Positions 23,577 through 35,035 of a stretch of DNA of 64,000 nucleotides are shown piece after piece. A model generated the notes under the pieces. The model worked only from the letters and a program-made list of their open reading frames with translations. It was not told where the DNA came from and made no database searches. Made by a program: the position numbers and the translations under genes. This DNA is from Typhlomys cinereus (taxonomy: Eukaryota; Chordata; Mammalia; Rodentia; Platacanthomyidae). The stretch covers positions 571,515 through 635,514 of the forward strand of contig JALPQD010000392.1 of assembly GCA_023101885.1 (NCBI GenBank), in the 5' to 3' direction. How positions within the stretch are numbered: position 1 is the stretch's first letter; every line of letters begins with the position of its first letter.

Positions 23577-23582
23577 GAGAAG
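23292..23582 (+). repeat. 291-bp purine tract (GGGA/GGAAG)n
   Basis: GGGAGGGA and GGAAGGAA units end in (GA)n at about 23,560-23,580. It starts where the tail of a SINE would be. A single C/T break (ACAGTGGG) interrupts it. Confidence 0.95.
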
Positions 23583-24559
23583 CAAGCAAGTTAGCTCAAG
23601 GCTAGAAGAATGTTCCGTTTCTCTCATTCACACTCCAGGAATGAATTCTGTGTACCATTGCATAAGTTCCTTTAATTCCAGAGATTTTTCTGAATGGTTC
23701 TTAGAAGCCTCTTTGTTCATCTGGTTGGAGGAAGAGGGGAAACGCCCTTCACTCCTTCCTGAAAAAGGAAAGGAAAACATGCGCGGGGCTCCTACAATTT
23801 TCTCGGCAGGACTACTCACTCTCCAGTCTTTCCCAATCAGCCCCCTGGTTGCCCATATATGTCCTCTTCGTGGATGATGAACTAAGAAAAGTTTTCAAAA
23901 CTAAAAACAGATTTCGCAATTTCTTAACATGTACTAGACAGATGTCCTCAACCTAGAGGAACTTGGTCGACATGCCGACAGTAAAACTCAACATCCCGTT
24001 ACACAAGAAGTCACAAATTCAGAATGCCAAGGAACACGCCTTGAGGACTTCTCTGGTCAACTCGCCGCAGCTTCCTTTGGTAGGCGACCATAGAGACTGG
24101 CTTTCCAGAGAGCTGTCCAGCAGCTCGCGTCTTACCTTCCCGCCGCTGGCGTTAAGCAGGACGAAGCTGTGGCCATTCCCGCTGCTTGGATGTAGTTGCA
24201 GCAGTTGGGTTCAGGCGTCAAATCAACACTTGAGAGAACACTAGTTAGGGCTGGTCTGTAGAAGACAGTCTAACTGCGTGATTGATGTGGGAAGACCCAG
24301 GTCACAGTGGATGGTAGCGGTTCCCAGGCAGGTAGGTAAGATGGAAAGAGAAGCAGCTGGCAAGCTGGCAAGCTAGAAGGCACACACGGGTCCCTATCCC
24401 CTCTCAGCTGCTCCTGTGGATTTAGTGTGACAATGTCCTTGGTTCCCAGTGCCGGATCAACTGTAATTGAGAATCCTAGGCATCAGTATGCTCCTGGTTC
24501 CCCTAAAATGGTCTGGATCATATATTTATTCCAGCAGCGGGTTATGAAACGAAGACAAT
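23583..24559. other. intergenic; CpG-bearing stretch near 24,050-24,180
   Basis: Most is unrecognised. Around 24,060-24,180 CpG is more frequent than nearby, and the minus strand carries an AAG|GTAAGA donor-like site at about 24,137. No exon can be supported. Confidence 0.35.
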
Positions 24560-25045
24560 TTTGGTCCTGGAGAAGTGGAGCGTTGCTGAAGGGCTAAGAT
24601 AATACCCAGCACTGTAAATGGATGGAGTTGATATATTGTGTCCCTCCCCTCAAGGTCATAGATTATAAACATCTATGAAAGGCAATCCTACCACATGTGC
24701 TTCCATGCAAGTACCTACCACCCCTTCCGCATCATGATGGACTTAACTTTCACACTGTGAGAGTTGGCTGTTTTTTTAATCAGGTATTTTGTCACAAAAA
24801 CAAAAAAAGACAAACCTGAAAGTTTGGTTAAAATAACTGAGACTCGCTGGGTTTGGTATGTGTCACTGGAAGAAAGCACATGTTAAAAAGTTAATCTTTA
24901 GAGTGACGCTGTTAAGAGGTGGAGCCTTTGAGGGGCGATTAGGCCAAGAGGCCTCAGCCCTCATGAGCAAATTAATGCTGGATGTGAAAAGACTGAGGCT
25001 GACAAAGGATCCAGCCTGTGGTATTTGGTTATAGCAGCAGAAAAC
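24560..25045. mobile_element. old LTR or DNA-transposon relic
   Basis: AAGAGGTGGAGCCTTTGAGG then GATTAGGCCAAGAGGCC and CCCTCATGAGCAAATTAATG resembles old mammalian LTR repeats. The family was not determined. Confidence 0.35.
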
Positions 25046-25179
25046 AAACGGAGGCAAACTAAGAGTCCAAAGCTGACCTGACACAGCGGCTCGGGCAACT
25101 CACGGGAGCCAGAGGAGGAACAGACTTGGTAGGAGCTCTGTGAGCACCATGGGTTTCCATGGTGCCATTAAGAAACACC

Positions 25180-25375
25180 TGGAGAGGACCAGAAAAATAG
25201 CTCACCTGTCACTAAACCTGCAGACCTGAGTTCTGTCTCCAGAAGCACATGTGATAGAAAGAACTGACTTCCTCTGACTTACACCCATGTGCTATGGAAT
25301 GTATATGTTCTCATTCTCATTCTCTCTCTCTCTCATATGAATAAATATATGTGTCCAAAAAGTTCAGTAATAAAA
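25180..25375 (+). mobile_element. B3-like SINE
   Basis: AAAAATAGCTCACCTGTCAC and CAGACCTGAGTTCTGTCTCC give a diverged tRNA-like head. The element ends in (CT)n then AATAAATATATG. Confidence 0.5.
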
Positions 25376-26189
25376 AGGCAGGAAGTGATAGAACCAAGAT
25401 CTGAGTTCAAGTATATCTGACTCTCAGTTCATGTTGATCCCTCTACATTGGTCAGTCTTACCTCTTGGTCTCTTCCTCTAGATTTCTTGGTCTTCTTAAT
25501 TTTATCTTGGATCCTCCAACATTCATGTCTTTGTTCATCCTTTTTCCTTTTGCTGAATGCCAATCCCTCACTGCCTTGAAACTTGTTCCATCAGAACTTA
25601 TGGTTCTGTTTCTGTACTGTGCCACGGATCCTAGATTTTATTATCTCGTGGGATCTGGTCCACGTGGATCCGTGGCTAGATGGCTGTCAATAGCTAACGC
25701 TGACTGAGCATTTACCAGACACCATTATAAAGACTGGACCTTTAAGTTGTCCCATAGCAGAAATTCCCTTAGCTAAGAATGACTGCTGTGGTCGGCACTG
25801 TGCAAACATAGAGACTAAACTAAAATACAAAGAATCAGATTAACTTGTCCAGATCTTCTCTGACTCCTAAGGTCATGTGCTTCCATGTAAGGTACAAGAC
25901 AGAGATCCTGTCTGCACATATCACAAGCTCTAACTGAATGCAGTAGGTAACAGTTGAATGAACAGTGAAATTAGCAAGACATATCTAGATCTATCTATAT
26001 CTATATCTACAGTGTCCACAGTTTCTGACTTGGTATTTGCCATGTGGCATCATGCCCAATAACGTGATCGGCTGAACCAATGAACTAACACGTTCATTTT
26101 TAGCTCGAAAGCTGTGAGATGCCAGGACAGGAGTGCAGAAATGAAACCATCTTTCCTAGACAGAAGTTACTCATTAAACTTCCAGATTT
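25376..26189. other. intergenic, nothing recognised
   Basis: No gene or clear repeat beyond a short (CTATAT)-rich run near 25,985-26,015. Confidence 0.4.
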
Positions 26190-26286
26190 AGGGCTGGAGA
26201 CATGACTCAGTAGTTTAAGTCCTTGCTTCACAAGCAAAAGGAACCGCATCCAAATCTCCGGATCCCACTTAAAAATGTTGGGTGGG

Positions 26287-26707
26287 TGTCATGGTTGGGC
26301 ACAGGTGTCAACTTGTTGGTTGAGGGTTTGAGCCCTGGGCAATTTATAAAGAATTGGTAGTTGAGTTAAGCCCAAAGCAAACCTGCAGGAGATTGTCTAG
26401 CTGATGGGGAAGGTCCAGCCCGTGGTGGGTGGGACTGGACCTTAGTGTAAAATACCAAGAGCTGACTGAAAAAGTTGGCATCCTTGTGTATACTTGGCCA
26501 GACACGCTGGTCTGGCAAGTAAGAATCATCCCCCTCTCAGCTGTTATGTGGTGGTGGTGTGGCCAGTTCCCTCGGCCCTGGGGTTGGTGCGTGCTCTCCC
26601 ATCAAGCTGGACAGACTGTAACCAGACTATCATAAGAAAATTATCCCCTTGTTCCCTTAAGCCGTTTGATGGTCCTTCCTCAGCAACCATGCAGGCAGAC
26701 TGCAACG
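26287..26707 (+). mobile_element. solo LTR, family A
   Basis: It begins TGTCATGGTTGGGCACAGG and ends GACTGCAACG (terminal CA mutated to CG). The 5-bp duplication GTGGG lies at 26,282-26,286 and 26,708-26,712. It is inserted in the SINE at 26,190. Confidence 0.85.
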
Positions 26708-26825
26708 GTGGGTGTGGTAGCCCTCCTGTATTCTAACCTTGGAAGGCAGAGCCCAGGAGTTCCCAGAGCAAGCTGCTTAGCCAGACTAAGACTAACAGCA
26801 TCCTCTGAGTTTATTAGAAACCCAG

Positions 26826-28964
26826 TGTAACGGTTACTCTTAACAATCGCTGTGAGAGAGCACCCAAAGTCAATCAACTGAAGGGAGAAAGGGAGGTTTA
26901 TTCAGCTTACGGTTCCAGAGGAGGCAGTTTCTCATGGCAGATGCGGCACGGCTGGCTGGCCAAAGCTGGAGGAGGCTAAGTCACTGCAGACATCTTGGAA
27001 GCTGAGAGCTGCAAGACTGCTTGCTGCAAAAGCTGACTTCTCCTGGAGGTAGGGTGGGACTAATGCACCTCAAGGCCCACCCCTTGTGACTGCCTTCCTC
27101 CAGCAAGGCTCCACTTCTCAAGGTGCCATGACCTTGACAAACATATGAGACTGTGGGGGACACATTTCAAACCATGACACTCCGCCCCTAGCCCCCACAG
27201 GCTCATTGCCATCTCATTATCCAAACCATACTCAGTCTAACTTTAAAAGTCTTCATAGACTACAATGGTAGTCCCAACAGTCCAAAAGTCCAAAGTCCAA
27301 AGCCTCCTGTAAAATCAAAATACAAGTTACATACTTCTAACATACAATGCCACAGAATAAACATTCCTGTTCCAAAAGGAAGGAATGGGGGCATATCCAG
27401 GAAAGATCGGTCCATAACAAGACCGAAAAGCAGCAGGACAAACTCCAAATCTTGTAGCTCCAAGTCCAACAGGTGAGCCTCTTGTTGAAATCATCTCAGT
27501 TCCAAAGGGCTTTGGTTCCACCCCTCCAATGCAGCTGCCCATAGAATACGTTGCTCTCTTGAACTGACTCCTCCCACGATATACAGCTCTCTTTGGCAGG
27601 TGTCCCATGTTGTGTCTGGAATCTCTAACAACTTTACTTCTCAATGGCAAACCAGGCTTTAACTCCACAGCACAAACTGCCCTTCTTGGGCCTCTAAACT
27701 GCAGGCTTCTTGCCTCATGATGCCTGGATTCTGCCAATTTTTGAAATCTTGGAGGAGGACTCCATGATCTCCTCCCTCTTGCATCACTGATGCCTCTAAA
27801 ACCAGAACCACGTGGACGACTTTGCCAAGACTGGCCCCTTTGAATCACAGCTGATTTTGCTTCTCTGTGTTGACCATCTCTTTCACTCCTGGGAAGTTGT
27901 TTAGTAAGAGAAACCAACTCTTGCTTTGGAACTCCACCTTTTAGCTCCAGTCTTCTGAAAGGATTTGCATTCTTATGAGTGAGTCTTCCCTGAGGATCTT
28001 GCCCTGAAGCTAGGGCCTCTCCTATTATTCAAATTGTGAGCAGGCTTTGATTTACAAATGGAGCTAATCTCTTCAACGGCCATTTTGTTCTCTGCTTCTC
28101 CCTGGTTCAACTCTTTAAGTTTGCCATTTTATTTTTCATTATTGGATCTTACAGTTTTTGCTTCTTCTGCCTGATTCTTACTCTTTTTCATAACTCTGAC
28201 GACAACTAAAAAGTAACCATATCACATTGTTTTGAAATTTCCTCCGCCAAGCACTCCAGCTTAACTTCAGGCAAGATTTCAGGACAAGGGCAAAACTTCA
28301 CTAAACTCTCGGCCAACACATGGCTCCATGTGTCACTCGTCCAATTGCAAATGCAGTCTCTGTTCCCCTCTGGACCATCACAAGCTGGGCTTCCACTGCC
28401 TGCGTCTCTCATAGCATTGCTCTCCGAGCTCTCATGAGAAAGGCCCATTTGGCCCCCTCTCCAAGAGGCAAAGACTTTCCCAGCACAAAGTCCCAAAATT
28501 CTCCATATTTTTCCCAACAAACAGTTCCAAAGGCACACTAGCCACATCACAGCATTGGCCATACTGCTGGGATACCAGCTATTCTTAATCTCATAGCAAT
28601 ACCCCACTATCCGGTACCAATTTCTGTAACGGTTACTCTTAACTATTGCATGAGAGAGCACCCAATAAGGGAGAAAGGGAGGTTTATTCAGCTTACGGGT
28701 CCAGAGGAGGCAGTTTCTCATGGCACAGGCGGCATGGCTGGCTGGCCAAAGCTGGAGGAGGCTAAGTCACCGCAGACATCTTGGAAGCTGAGAGCTGCAG
28801 ACTGCTTGCTGCAAAGGCAGACTTCTCCTGGAGGTAAGGTGGGACTAATCCACCTCAAGGCCCATCCCTTGTGACTGCCTTCCTTCAGCAAGGCTCCACC
28901 TCTCAAGGTGCCATGACCTTGCCAAACACATGAGACTGTGGGGGACACATTTCAAACCATGACA
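26826..28964 (-). mobile_element. complete non-autonomous MaLR element (LTR-internal-LTR)
   Basis: The 5' LTR is 28,625-28,964 and the 3' LTR 26,826-27,179; both belong to family B. The 1,445-bp internal region starts, on the minus strand, with AATTGGTACCGGATAGTGG, like the start of MaLR internal sequences. A G-rich, PPT-like run (CCCCCAC complement) precedes the 3' LTR. The 5-bp duplication CCCAG flanks the element (26,821-26,825 and 28,965-28,969). The internal frames (longest 196 codons, 27,327-27,917) show no gag, protease or polymerase that I recognise, as is usual for MaLR, which rely on ERVL proteins. The two LTRs differ by scattered substitutions and a 13-14 bp indel, so the insertion is not recent. 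Confidence 0.85.
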
Positions 28965-29075
28965 CCCAGGTTCACAGCAATAAGGTAAAGAGGAATCCAA
29001 GATGAGTCCTGATATTACCTTTGGGCTTCACAGATTCACACTCTGAAGTGCACTCATGTAGACACAGCCACATAC

Positions 29076-29400
29076 ACATATACCTACACACACATACTCA
29101 CCATATACATACACTTGAAAAAAATTTTCCCATTGTGGAAGACCCTATTTTTTCCTGGCCTATCACCACCCACATTCAAAAGAATAACAGAATCCAAAAA
29201 ACACTCTGGAGAGCCCTGGGTCTGAACCTCCCTATGTAGCAGGAGCCCAGAGGACTAAGTACACAGTCTAAGAAGTTCATGTTAAAGTTAATTTCCAAGC
29301 CAGACTCAGAGGTCTAGTCTTGAAACAGGCCAAAATTCATACAAAAGCAGAAACAGCGTGCTCAAGAAAATACTAGCAATAATAATAACTAGCAGCAAGA
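29076..29400. other. intergenic, nothing recognised
   Basis: A few CA-like repeats from the SINE tail (29,040-29,110), then unrecognised sequence. Confidence 0.4.
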
Positions 29401-30010
29401 ATAACAGCGGCGTTCCAGCCTTCCTGATGGGTCCCCGGCCGGCCTGGCAGCTCGGTGCAGAGCCGCGCGGGGGTCGCAGGTGACCGAGAAGGATGAAGTG
29501 TGAAAGCCGACAGGCAAGGAGACCACCTGGCACTGCCCGGCGCCGCCTCTCCTGGATTTGCCGCCCACCTGCACGGCGGCCCACTTCTCCCGGCCTGGTT
29601 TCAACCAGCCCCTGAGGTCTCAGGGGTGCCGTTTTAAGTTCCAGGTGCGCTGCTCATGTGGGCATAGGGAAGGGAAAGGGGAGACCCCAGAGAAGAAAAA
29701 GTGTTAGAGTACGCACCCCGGGTTTATTTTGAGATTAAACAACTGAGCTGTGAAGTTAAATAACAGTCATAAAAGGCCTGGGCCGGGGCCTGGCACGAGA
29801 TTAAATGCTTGGGAGGCGCGAGCTCCGCTTCCTTCTGCAAACTGCAGCTAAGCTAACAGAGGCTCCAGCTCTGGCAATGCCCGCTCCCGGGACGCGCTCG
29901 GCGCTCCGAGGCAGAGCACTGGATTTTTCCACGGCTGAGCACAACACTCTCCCAGGCAGGACCAGGGTTCCGCCTGGAGGCCCACCGAGGACATCCCACG
30001 GTATCTGTCC
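29401..30010. promoter_or_regulatory. orphan CpG-dense patch
   Basis: By hand count about 18 CpG fall within 29,405-29,605 (GCCGCGCGGGGGTCGC, CCCGGCGCCGCC). A second cluster lies at 29,810-29,945 (AGGCGCGAGCTCCGC, GGGACGCGCTCGGCGC). No coding exon or known repeat explains it. It may be a small CpG island marking an enhancer or a non-coding RNA start. Confidence 0.5.
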
Positions 30011-30147
30011 CGACTGTGCCATGCCTGGCCCTCTATGAAATATTCTGAATATCACATCTGGTGCCGACATTCGTTTGTGCACTCCATATGTATATATCGG
30101 GTGCCACCTGCGTGCCAGACACATTCAGATATTAGTGAAGATTAAAT

Positions 30148-30265
30148 AGAACCAGGTATGGTGCCATTTTCCTGTAAGCTTGGCACTCAATGGGCTGACG
30201 CAGAAAGACTGCTAGGTGGAGGCCAGCCTGGGCTCGGGCAGCCTTGTCTCAAGAAGAAAGCGGGT
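30148..30265 (+). mobile_element. B1-like SINE
   Basis: ACCAGGTATGGTGCCATTTT, then AGGTGGAGGCCAGCCTGGGC and GCAGCCTTGTCTCAAGAAGA: a B1 body ending where the purine tract begins. Confidence 0.65.
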
Positions 30266-30503
30266 GGGGGGGGGAGAAAAGAGGAAAGGAGAAGAGAAAG
30301 GAAGGGAGGGAAGAGAAAGAAAGGCAAGGAAGGAAAAGAAGGAAAAGGGAAGATAAAGGAAAAGAAAGGGAAGGGAAGGAAAAGAAAGGAGAAAGGAAAG
30401 GAAAGGAAAGGAAAGGAAAGGAAAGGAAAGGAAAGGAAAGGAAAGGAAAGGAAAGGAAAGGAAAGGAAAGGAAAGGAAAGGAAAGGAAAGGAAAGGAAAG
30501 GAG
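30266..30503 (+). repeat. purine tract ending in pure (GGAAA)n
   Basis: Irregular GGAAAAG units become about 22 near-perfect copies of GGAAA from about 30,393 to 30,502. It follows a B1-like SINE tail. Confidence 0.95.
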
Positions 30504-30529
30504 GACGATGTATGTAAGTCACATTTGAA

Positions 30530-30880
30530 GAAGGGTATCTCTTATGGACTGTAAGTTTATGCCGCTCCCAGAATGGAGGTTAAAATCCCAACCTCTGAGG
30601 GAGTAGCAATAGGAGGTAGAGGCTTTGGGAGGTGATTAATGAAGAGACTGGGGGGGGGTAATCAATGGAAATGTCCTTTCCCTTATATGAAAGTCCCAAG
30701 AGAATGTTGGCCTGGGCCATGCCACTTTGTAAAGCCTCCTGCATTTTGGCTGGAATATGGCGTCCGCCACACCAGCTACTTTTCACGTACGTATCCCTCC
30801 TAGACTCCCAATCTCCCTCGACTTTAATCTACTTCCAATTTTATCTCCCTAGACCCAAGACCTTCCTGCACTAATGAATC
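30530..30880. mobile_element. probable old LTR relic
   Basis: AATCCCAACCTCTGAGGGAG, GAGGCTTTGGGAGGTGATTA and CCTTATATGAAAGTCCCAAG follow the order of old mammalian MaLR/hAT-type repeats; the class was not settled. Confidence 0.4.
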
Positions 30881-31551
30881 TGTTACTTCCAACCTCCCCC
30901 TCCCTCTCCTCTCTCATTCCGAGTCTGTCTGTGGCTATAGAGTCTGCTAAAGCCCTACCCTCCTCACCCCCCACCCTCCCCACCCCCCCACCCCCGCAGG
31001 TTTTCTTTCCTTAAAACCTGCTCTGTCAGAGAGTCTTGGCTTTTTTTCCTCCTGCTGACCTAACAAGGAACTTCAGCATCCCTTTTAGCACTTGAGAACA
31101 GGGCAAGAACTTAACTGTGAACCAGCCGAAGGCTGATTGCCAGACACTGGGTCTTCCAGTGCCCCCAAACCAGTTTCCACCATTTGCCAACTTCCCGGGG
31201 TTGGCTCCTGTCTTACAAGAAGCTTATGTGGCCTGAGCACTGTCTTAGGCTGTGGTCTCCCAAGAGCGGATCTTGAGCCAAAGATTCAGATGGAAGTGGT
31301 TTGTTCCACAGCAGATCCCAGAAACACCAAGCAGCACCAGACAAGGGAGAAGCCAGAAAGTGAGTTCTGCACTGACCGGCTTGACATTCTAGGCAACTCC
31401 ATCCGTCAGGGGATGTCTCAGAGGCGGTGCAGGATGCACCCTGTATTCCCCACCCCCAGGATGGAGGAGCCGCCGGGTATTTATCCTGTGACTATTGGTC
31501 CATGAGTGTGGCTACCTAGACCCTCCGGAAGAGCGCTGAAAAAACAAGATG
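30881..31551. other. intergenic, nothing recognised
   Basis: A C-rich run lies at about 30,955-30,995. A 122-codon frame at 31,137-31,505 has no recognisable content. Confidence 0.4.
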
Positions 31552-31570
31552 TGGCCAGCAGGTGGCGCTG
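31552..31570 (+). promoter_or_regulatory. CTCF-like binding motif
   Basis: TGGCCAGCAGGTGGCGCTG matches the classic CTCF core (TGGCCACCAGGGGGCGCTA) at 16 of 19 positions by eye. It lies outside any repeat I recognised, in plus orientation, facing CKAP4. Confidence 0.55.
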
Positions 31571-31914
31571 TGGGCTCTGTCTCCAGACAGGGATGCGCCA
31601 GGCTCTGATGCAGCCTGCTCCACACAGGACCGATCCGCATCCTGGAGTAAGTTTCTACATGTATTCAACAGTAAGTTACAGGCGTGAGGCAGCCCCAGCT
31701 ACACAGGGAGTTCCAGCCAGCCAGCAGTGATACCAGAAGACCCTGTTTCAAGAAAACTATGTCACAAGGCCGCCCAAGGCACCAGAGACACACCCAGGCA
31801 GACTGAATTATTCAGTCTTGTGCCTTTTATCTGAGTTGTGTAATGCCCTCTTGCCTCTTACAGTGCCTTTAACTTTACGTGGTCTACCCTTCCCTTTCTT
31901 TATTTTCCTTCTTT
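31571..31914. other. intergenic; faint B1 relic at 31,675-31,765
   Basis: CCCCAGCTACACAGGGAGTT and AGAAGACCCTGTTTCAAGAA look like the end of a B1 element. Nothing else was recognised. Confidence 0.4.
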
Positions 31915-32105
31915 TTTTCTTTTTGAGACAGTTTCATGTATCCCAGAGTAGTCTCGAATTTACTGTGGAGCCAAAGATGAACTTGGACTTTCGTTGCTCT
32001 GTCCGCCACCTCGAGAGGCTGAGGTCGCAGGCGCGCATCAACATGCCCAGTTCACATGGTGCCGGAGATCAAGGCAGGGCTTCTCGCGTTGCTGGGCAGG
32101 TACGG
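31915..32105 (-). mobile_element. B1-like SINE with extra 3' part
   Basis: TTTTTGAGACAGTTTCATGT and CCAGAGTAGTCTCGAATTTA, followed by GAGGCTGAGGTCGCAGGCG, is a reversed B1 body. Confidence 0.6.
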
Positions 32106-32488
32106 TGAGCTAAGTCCACAACCAGAGCCTCAGCCATTCTTCCTATGCAACCCCACAATCTGTAAAGCACCGAGTCTGCAAGCAGCACCCCTGTTCACAG
32201 TCCTGTGACTGGCCACCCCCACAGTCTGGCTGACACCCCCACCACCTGTGGCTGACCATCCCCCCCACCCCTTCCTTTATAGATGCTCTTCCCTCCATTT
32301 TTGTCCAGATAGTCAACACTTGGCCATCAAGCAAATATTCGTTCAGAGGTTCTATGCACCACGCATTAGACAACACCACTGTCAACAGTCAGAATTTTGT
32401 CCCTTTTATCTGTATTGCATAACACTCTCTGGCTTCTTACCCTAGCAACTACCCTCTTGTAGCCACATGAGGTAGAGAGACCTGTGGC

Positions 32489-32893
32489 AGTTGATTTTAT
32501 CTATCAAGTCGACTGCTGAGAAAGAACCGAGTTTCTAGGCGTACCTGTGAAGAATTATTTACTTAAGGACAAGTTACTGAGCAAACAAACCTATAGGAGG
32601 TTATCTGATGAGGAAAGACCCAGCCCACAGTGGATGGGACCATTTCCCGGGAAGTGGATACAATAGAGAGCTGGGTGGCTTTGCCAGACCTCCTGCTAGA
32701 ACCTTTTCTGACTTTTGGCAAGGTAGAAACATTATACCCCTCTCTCAGCTCTTCCAACAGATGTGGAGTAATTCTCCCAGTTCCTGCTGGCGTAACTCTT
32801 CTGTCATGATAGACCGAAGCTTTAAATAAACCCCTTATTCCCCTCAATTGTTTGGGTCATGTTTTCATTACAGCAGCAGAATATAAAGCTAAG
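32489..32893 (+). mobile_element. diverged LTR related to family A
   Basis: It starts GTTGATTTTATCTATCAAGT and has GAAAGACCCAGCCCACAGTG and AATAAACCCCTTATTCCCC. Its sequence order parallels family A but is older. Confidence 0.6.
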
Positions 32894-32947
32894 ACCAAAA
32901 AAAAATTAAAAAGCAAGTGAATAAGAAACTTGAATAGTGAATGCAAG

Positions 32948-33000
<53 letters not shown>
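32948..33000. repeat. (CG)n(CA)n microsatellite
   Basis: A short GCGCGCGC block precedes about 22 CA units. Alternating purine-pyrimidine sequence of this kind can adopt Z-DNA. Confidence 0.95.
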
Positions 33001-33002
<2 letters not shown>

Positions 33003-34014
33003 GTGCGCTACAGTGTCATGAATAGCATAGTGATTACAGGTGGGAGGCTCTGCGGCAGTTTTGGTCAGGTGGTCGGGGCAGGTGATGTGGGAATGACAGG
33101 TCTGAAGCTTGAGAGCCATACAGGAAGTAGAGCATCCAGCCCTAGGCAGAAGATGTAAGGAATGCAAAGGCCCTGAGGTTGGGAGGAAATTGGAGTGCTA
33201 CCAAAACAGAAAGACCAGAGCACAGCAAGCTAGAGAAACAAGTAGGCGGCATACAGCAGGCCACCATTGGGTGCCACACCTGATCCTGCCATCTTCAGTT
33301 TCTATAATGTCTCCCCACCTTAGTCAATCATCATTTTGTAAAGACCACGCCTCCAGCCTCCCCTTACTAACTCCCAGACTGGTCCTTAGCAAGGCAGGAG
33401 ACTATAGACTATAGAAGATTGTGACTCCCACCTAAGATCTCCCTTACCTTGCTCTCTCCTGCTCTCCAGCTTTTGGGGTCTCTCCTCCCACCAGGCTGTT
33501 CTGCGACTCTCTCCCTATCTTGTCTGACCTTAAGCTCTCTTCTGTTCTAATGCTTAAGGCTAAACTGCCCTCAACTCTAAATAAACCCTGCTTTCTTATG
33601 TCTCTCCCTCTCTCAAATCAGTCTTTCTTTCCTTATTCATAGACCTCTACATGCTCACACACATGGTCAGGAGTCGCTCCCCACTCTTCCCTGCAACCTG
33701 ACGCCATCCTCTCAGTGAAGCGGACCACTTCTAGCATCCTCTGCAAGCTCCGCCTTCCCACTTAGAACCCTTTCAAACAGAATTCCCCATAGTTCACTTG
33801 TTTCCGACATCTATCACCGAGCTCGAGGAGGCCTGACTGTGTGACATGGGGTTGGTTATCCAACCTCTCTGTGCTTAGAAGAGCTCCATACACTTCCATT
33901 CTCTCTTTGGGATGTCAGTAACTTCAGCTTGCTGGTAAATTCAGCAAACCAACAAAATCCTCTTTCACCAGAAACGTGGGCTCTAGGCTTGTCTCTTGGA
34001 CCATCGCTCTTAAG
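33001..34014. other. intergenic, nothing firmly recognised
   Basis: Positions 33,540-33,620 contain CTCTAAATAAACCCTGCTTT, which could be an LTR polyadenylation region, but the ends were not found. Confidence 0.35.
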
Positions 34015-34210
34015 ACCATAGACGCTGAAATCAGACAGACCTGATGGTGCAACCTGTGAACTACTTTGTTGGGCAAATGATTTAATCTCCCTTAGCCTAG
34101 CCCTGGGTCTTTTAAGCTGTACAATGCAGCCAGCCATTATCCCCGCTGCACAGTGTTCTGCGGAATGCTTTGTAAAGCTTTTAATCATGTTTGCACGAAG
34201 TCAAGCACAG
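34015..34210 (+). mobile_element. MIR SINE
   Basis: GCTGAAATCAGACAGACCTG, GGGCAAATGATTTAATCTCC and the following CTTAGCCTAG are diverged forward MIR segments. Confidence 0.5.
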
Positions 34211-34414
34211 TATATAGTTTCTACAGCATTTTAGTCAGTCCTTCCAATACCCCGTGGGCTGAGGCCATCTCCTCCCTTCATCTCTTTAAAGCTCTGAGCT
34301 CAAAAAACTCCCAGCACGGGTGGAAACACAGGTGTCCCTGAAGCAGAACGCAAGTCCCATCCGACAGTCTTTTCCGCGTGGAGCCAGTCTTTCTCTCCTC
34401 CCCCTGAGGAATCT

Positions 34415-34589
34415 GTGATGGTTAATCCTGACTGTCACCTTGGTGGGTCTGAGAGCGGCCTAGGAGATTAGTAAAGGTGTGATTGCGAACGAGTTTCCAA
34501 GGAGGATTAACCAAGAGGGTGCAACCCGGCTGGGCTGGGAGTCACAGGATCCTACAGACGGGGCAGAGGTGGAGATGGAGAGGGAAAGG
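34415..34589 (+). mobile_element. LTR-like repeat, 5' part
   Basis: TGTGATGGTTAATCCTGACT then GTCACCTTGGTGGGTCTGAG is typical of the 5' end of an old mammalian LTR. It is cut by a SINE at 34,590. Confidence 0.5.
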
Positions 34590-35035
34590 CAGAGGCCGGG
34601 AGATGACTCAGCGGGCGAAGCCTTCGCTTCCTGAGCAAACACAACTTGGGATCCCAGCTCCTGTGGAAAAGCCAGGTACAGTTGGATCTGTAAGCCCAGT
34701 TCTGGGGTGTGGGGGGAAGGCACATACTTGGGACTTCCTAGCTGGTCAGTGTAGCCAAAGCAGCCAGCTCCAGGTTCAAGGACAGACCCTGTCTCAAAAA
34801 AATAGGATGGAATGGTTCAGAGGCGGGGGGGGGGGGGGGGGGGGGGGGTAAAGAAGGGTGCTTGTTATGCAAGCGTGAGGACCTGATTTGAATCCCCAGC
34901 GTCCACATGAACAGCTAAGGCATAGCTGTGCATGCTTGTTACCTTAGCATTGCAGGAGGGGGTGAGGGGGAAAGAGGGGGAAAGAATGAGCTTGAGTGAG
35001 GAATCCTATGTCAAGGAAGTAAAAGAGAGCAATAG
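34590..35035 (+). mobile_element. two B4-like SINEs, second with a G24 run
   Basis: Copy one (34,590-34,800) has GAGGCCGGGAGATGACTCAG and GGTTCAAGGACAGACCCTGT. Copy two (34,801-35,035) has GTTATGCAAGCGTGAGGACC. Its A-box region holds 24 consecutive G at 34,825-34,848. Confidence 0.6.

Larger units (their letters stand above)
26190..29075 (+). mobile_element. dimeric SINE broken by two LTR insertions
   Basis: The left monomer lies at 26,190-26,286 (GACTCAGTAGTTTAAGTCC, TTCACAAGCAAAAGGAACC). The right monomer resumes at 26,708-26,825 (AACCTTGGAAGGCAGAGCCC) and ends at 28,965-29,075 (CAGCAATAAGGTAAAGAGGA, GTCCTGATATTACCTTTGGG). The gaps are exactly a family A LTR and a complete MaLR, each with its own target duplication. 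Confidence 0.75.

Noticed and set aside
27327..27917. 196-codon minus-strand frame inside the MaLR element
   Set aside because: Internal MaLR sequence without recognisable retroviral protein motifs. Annotated as part of the element, not as a gene.
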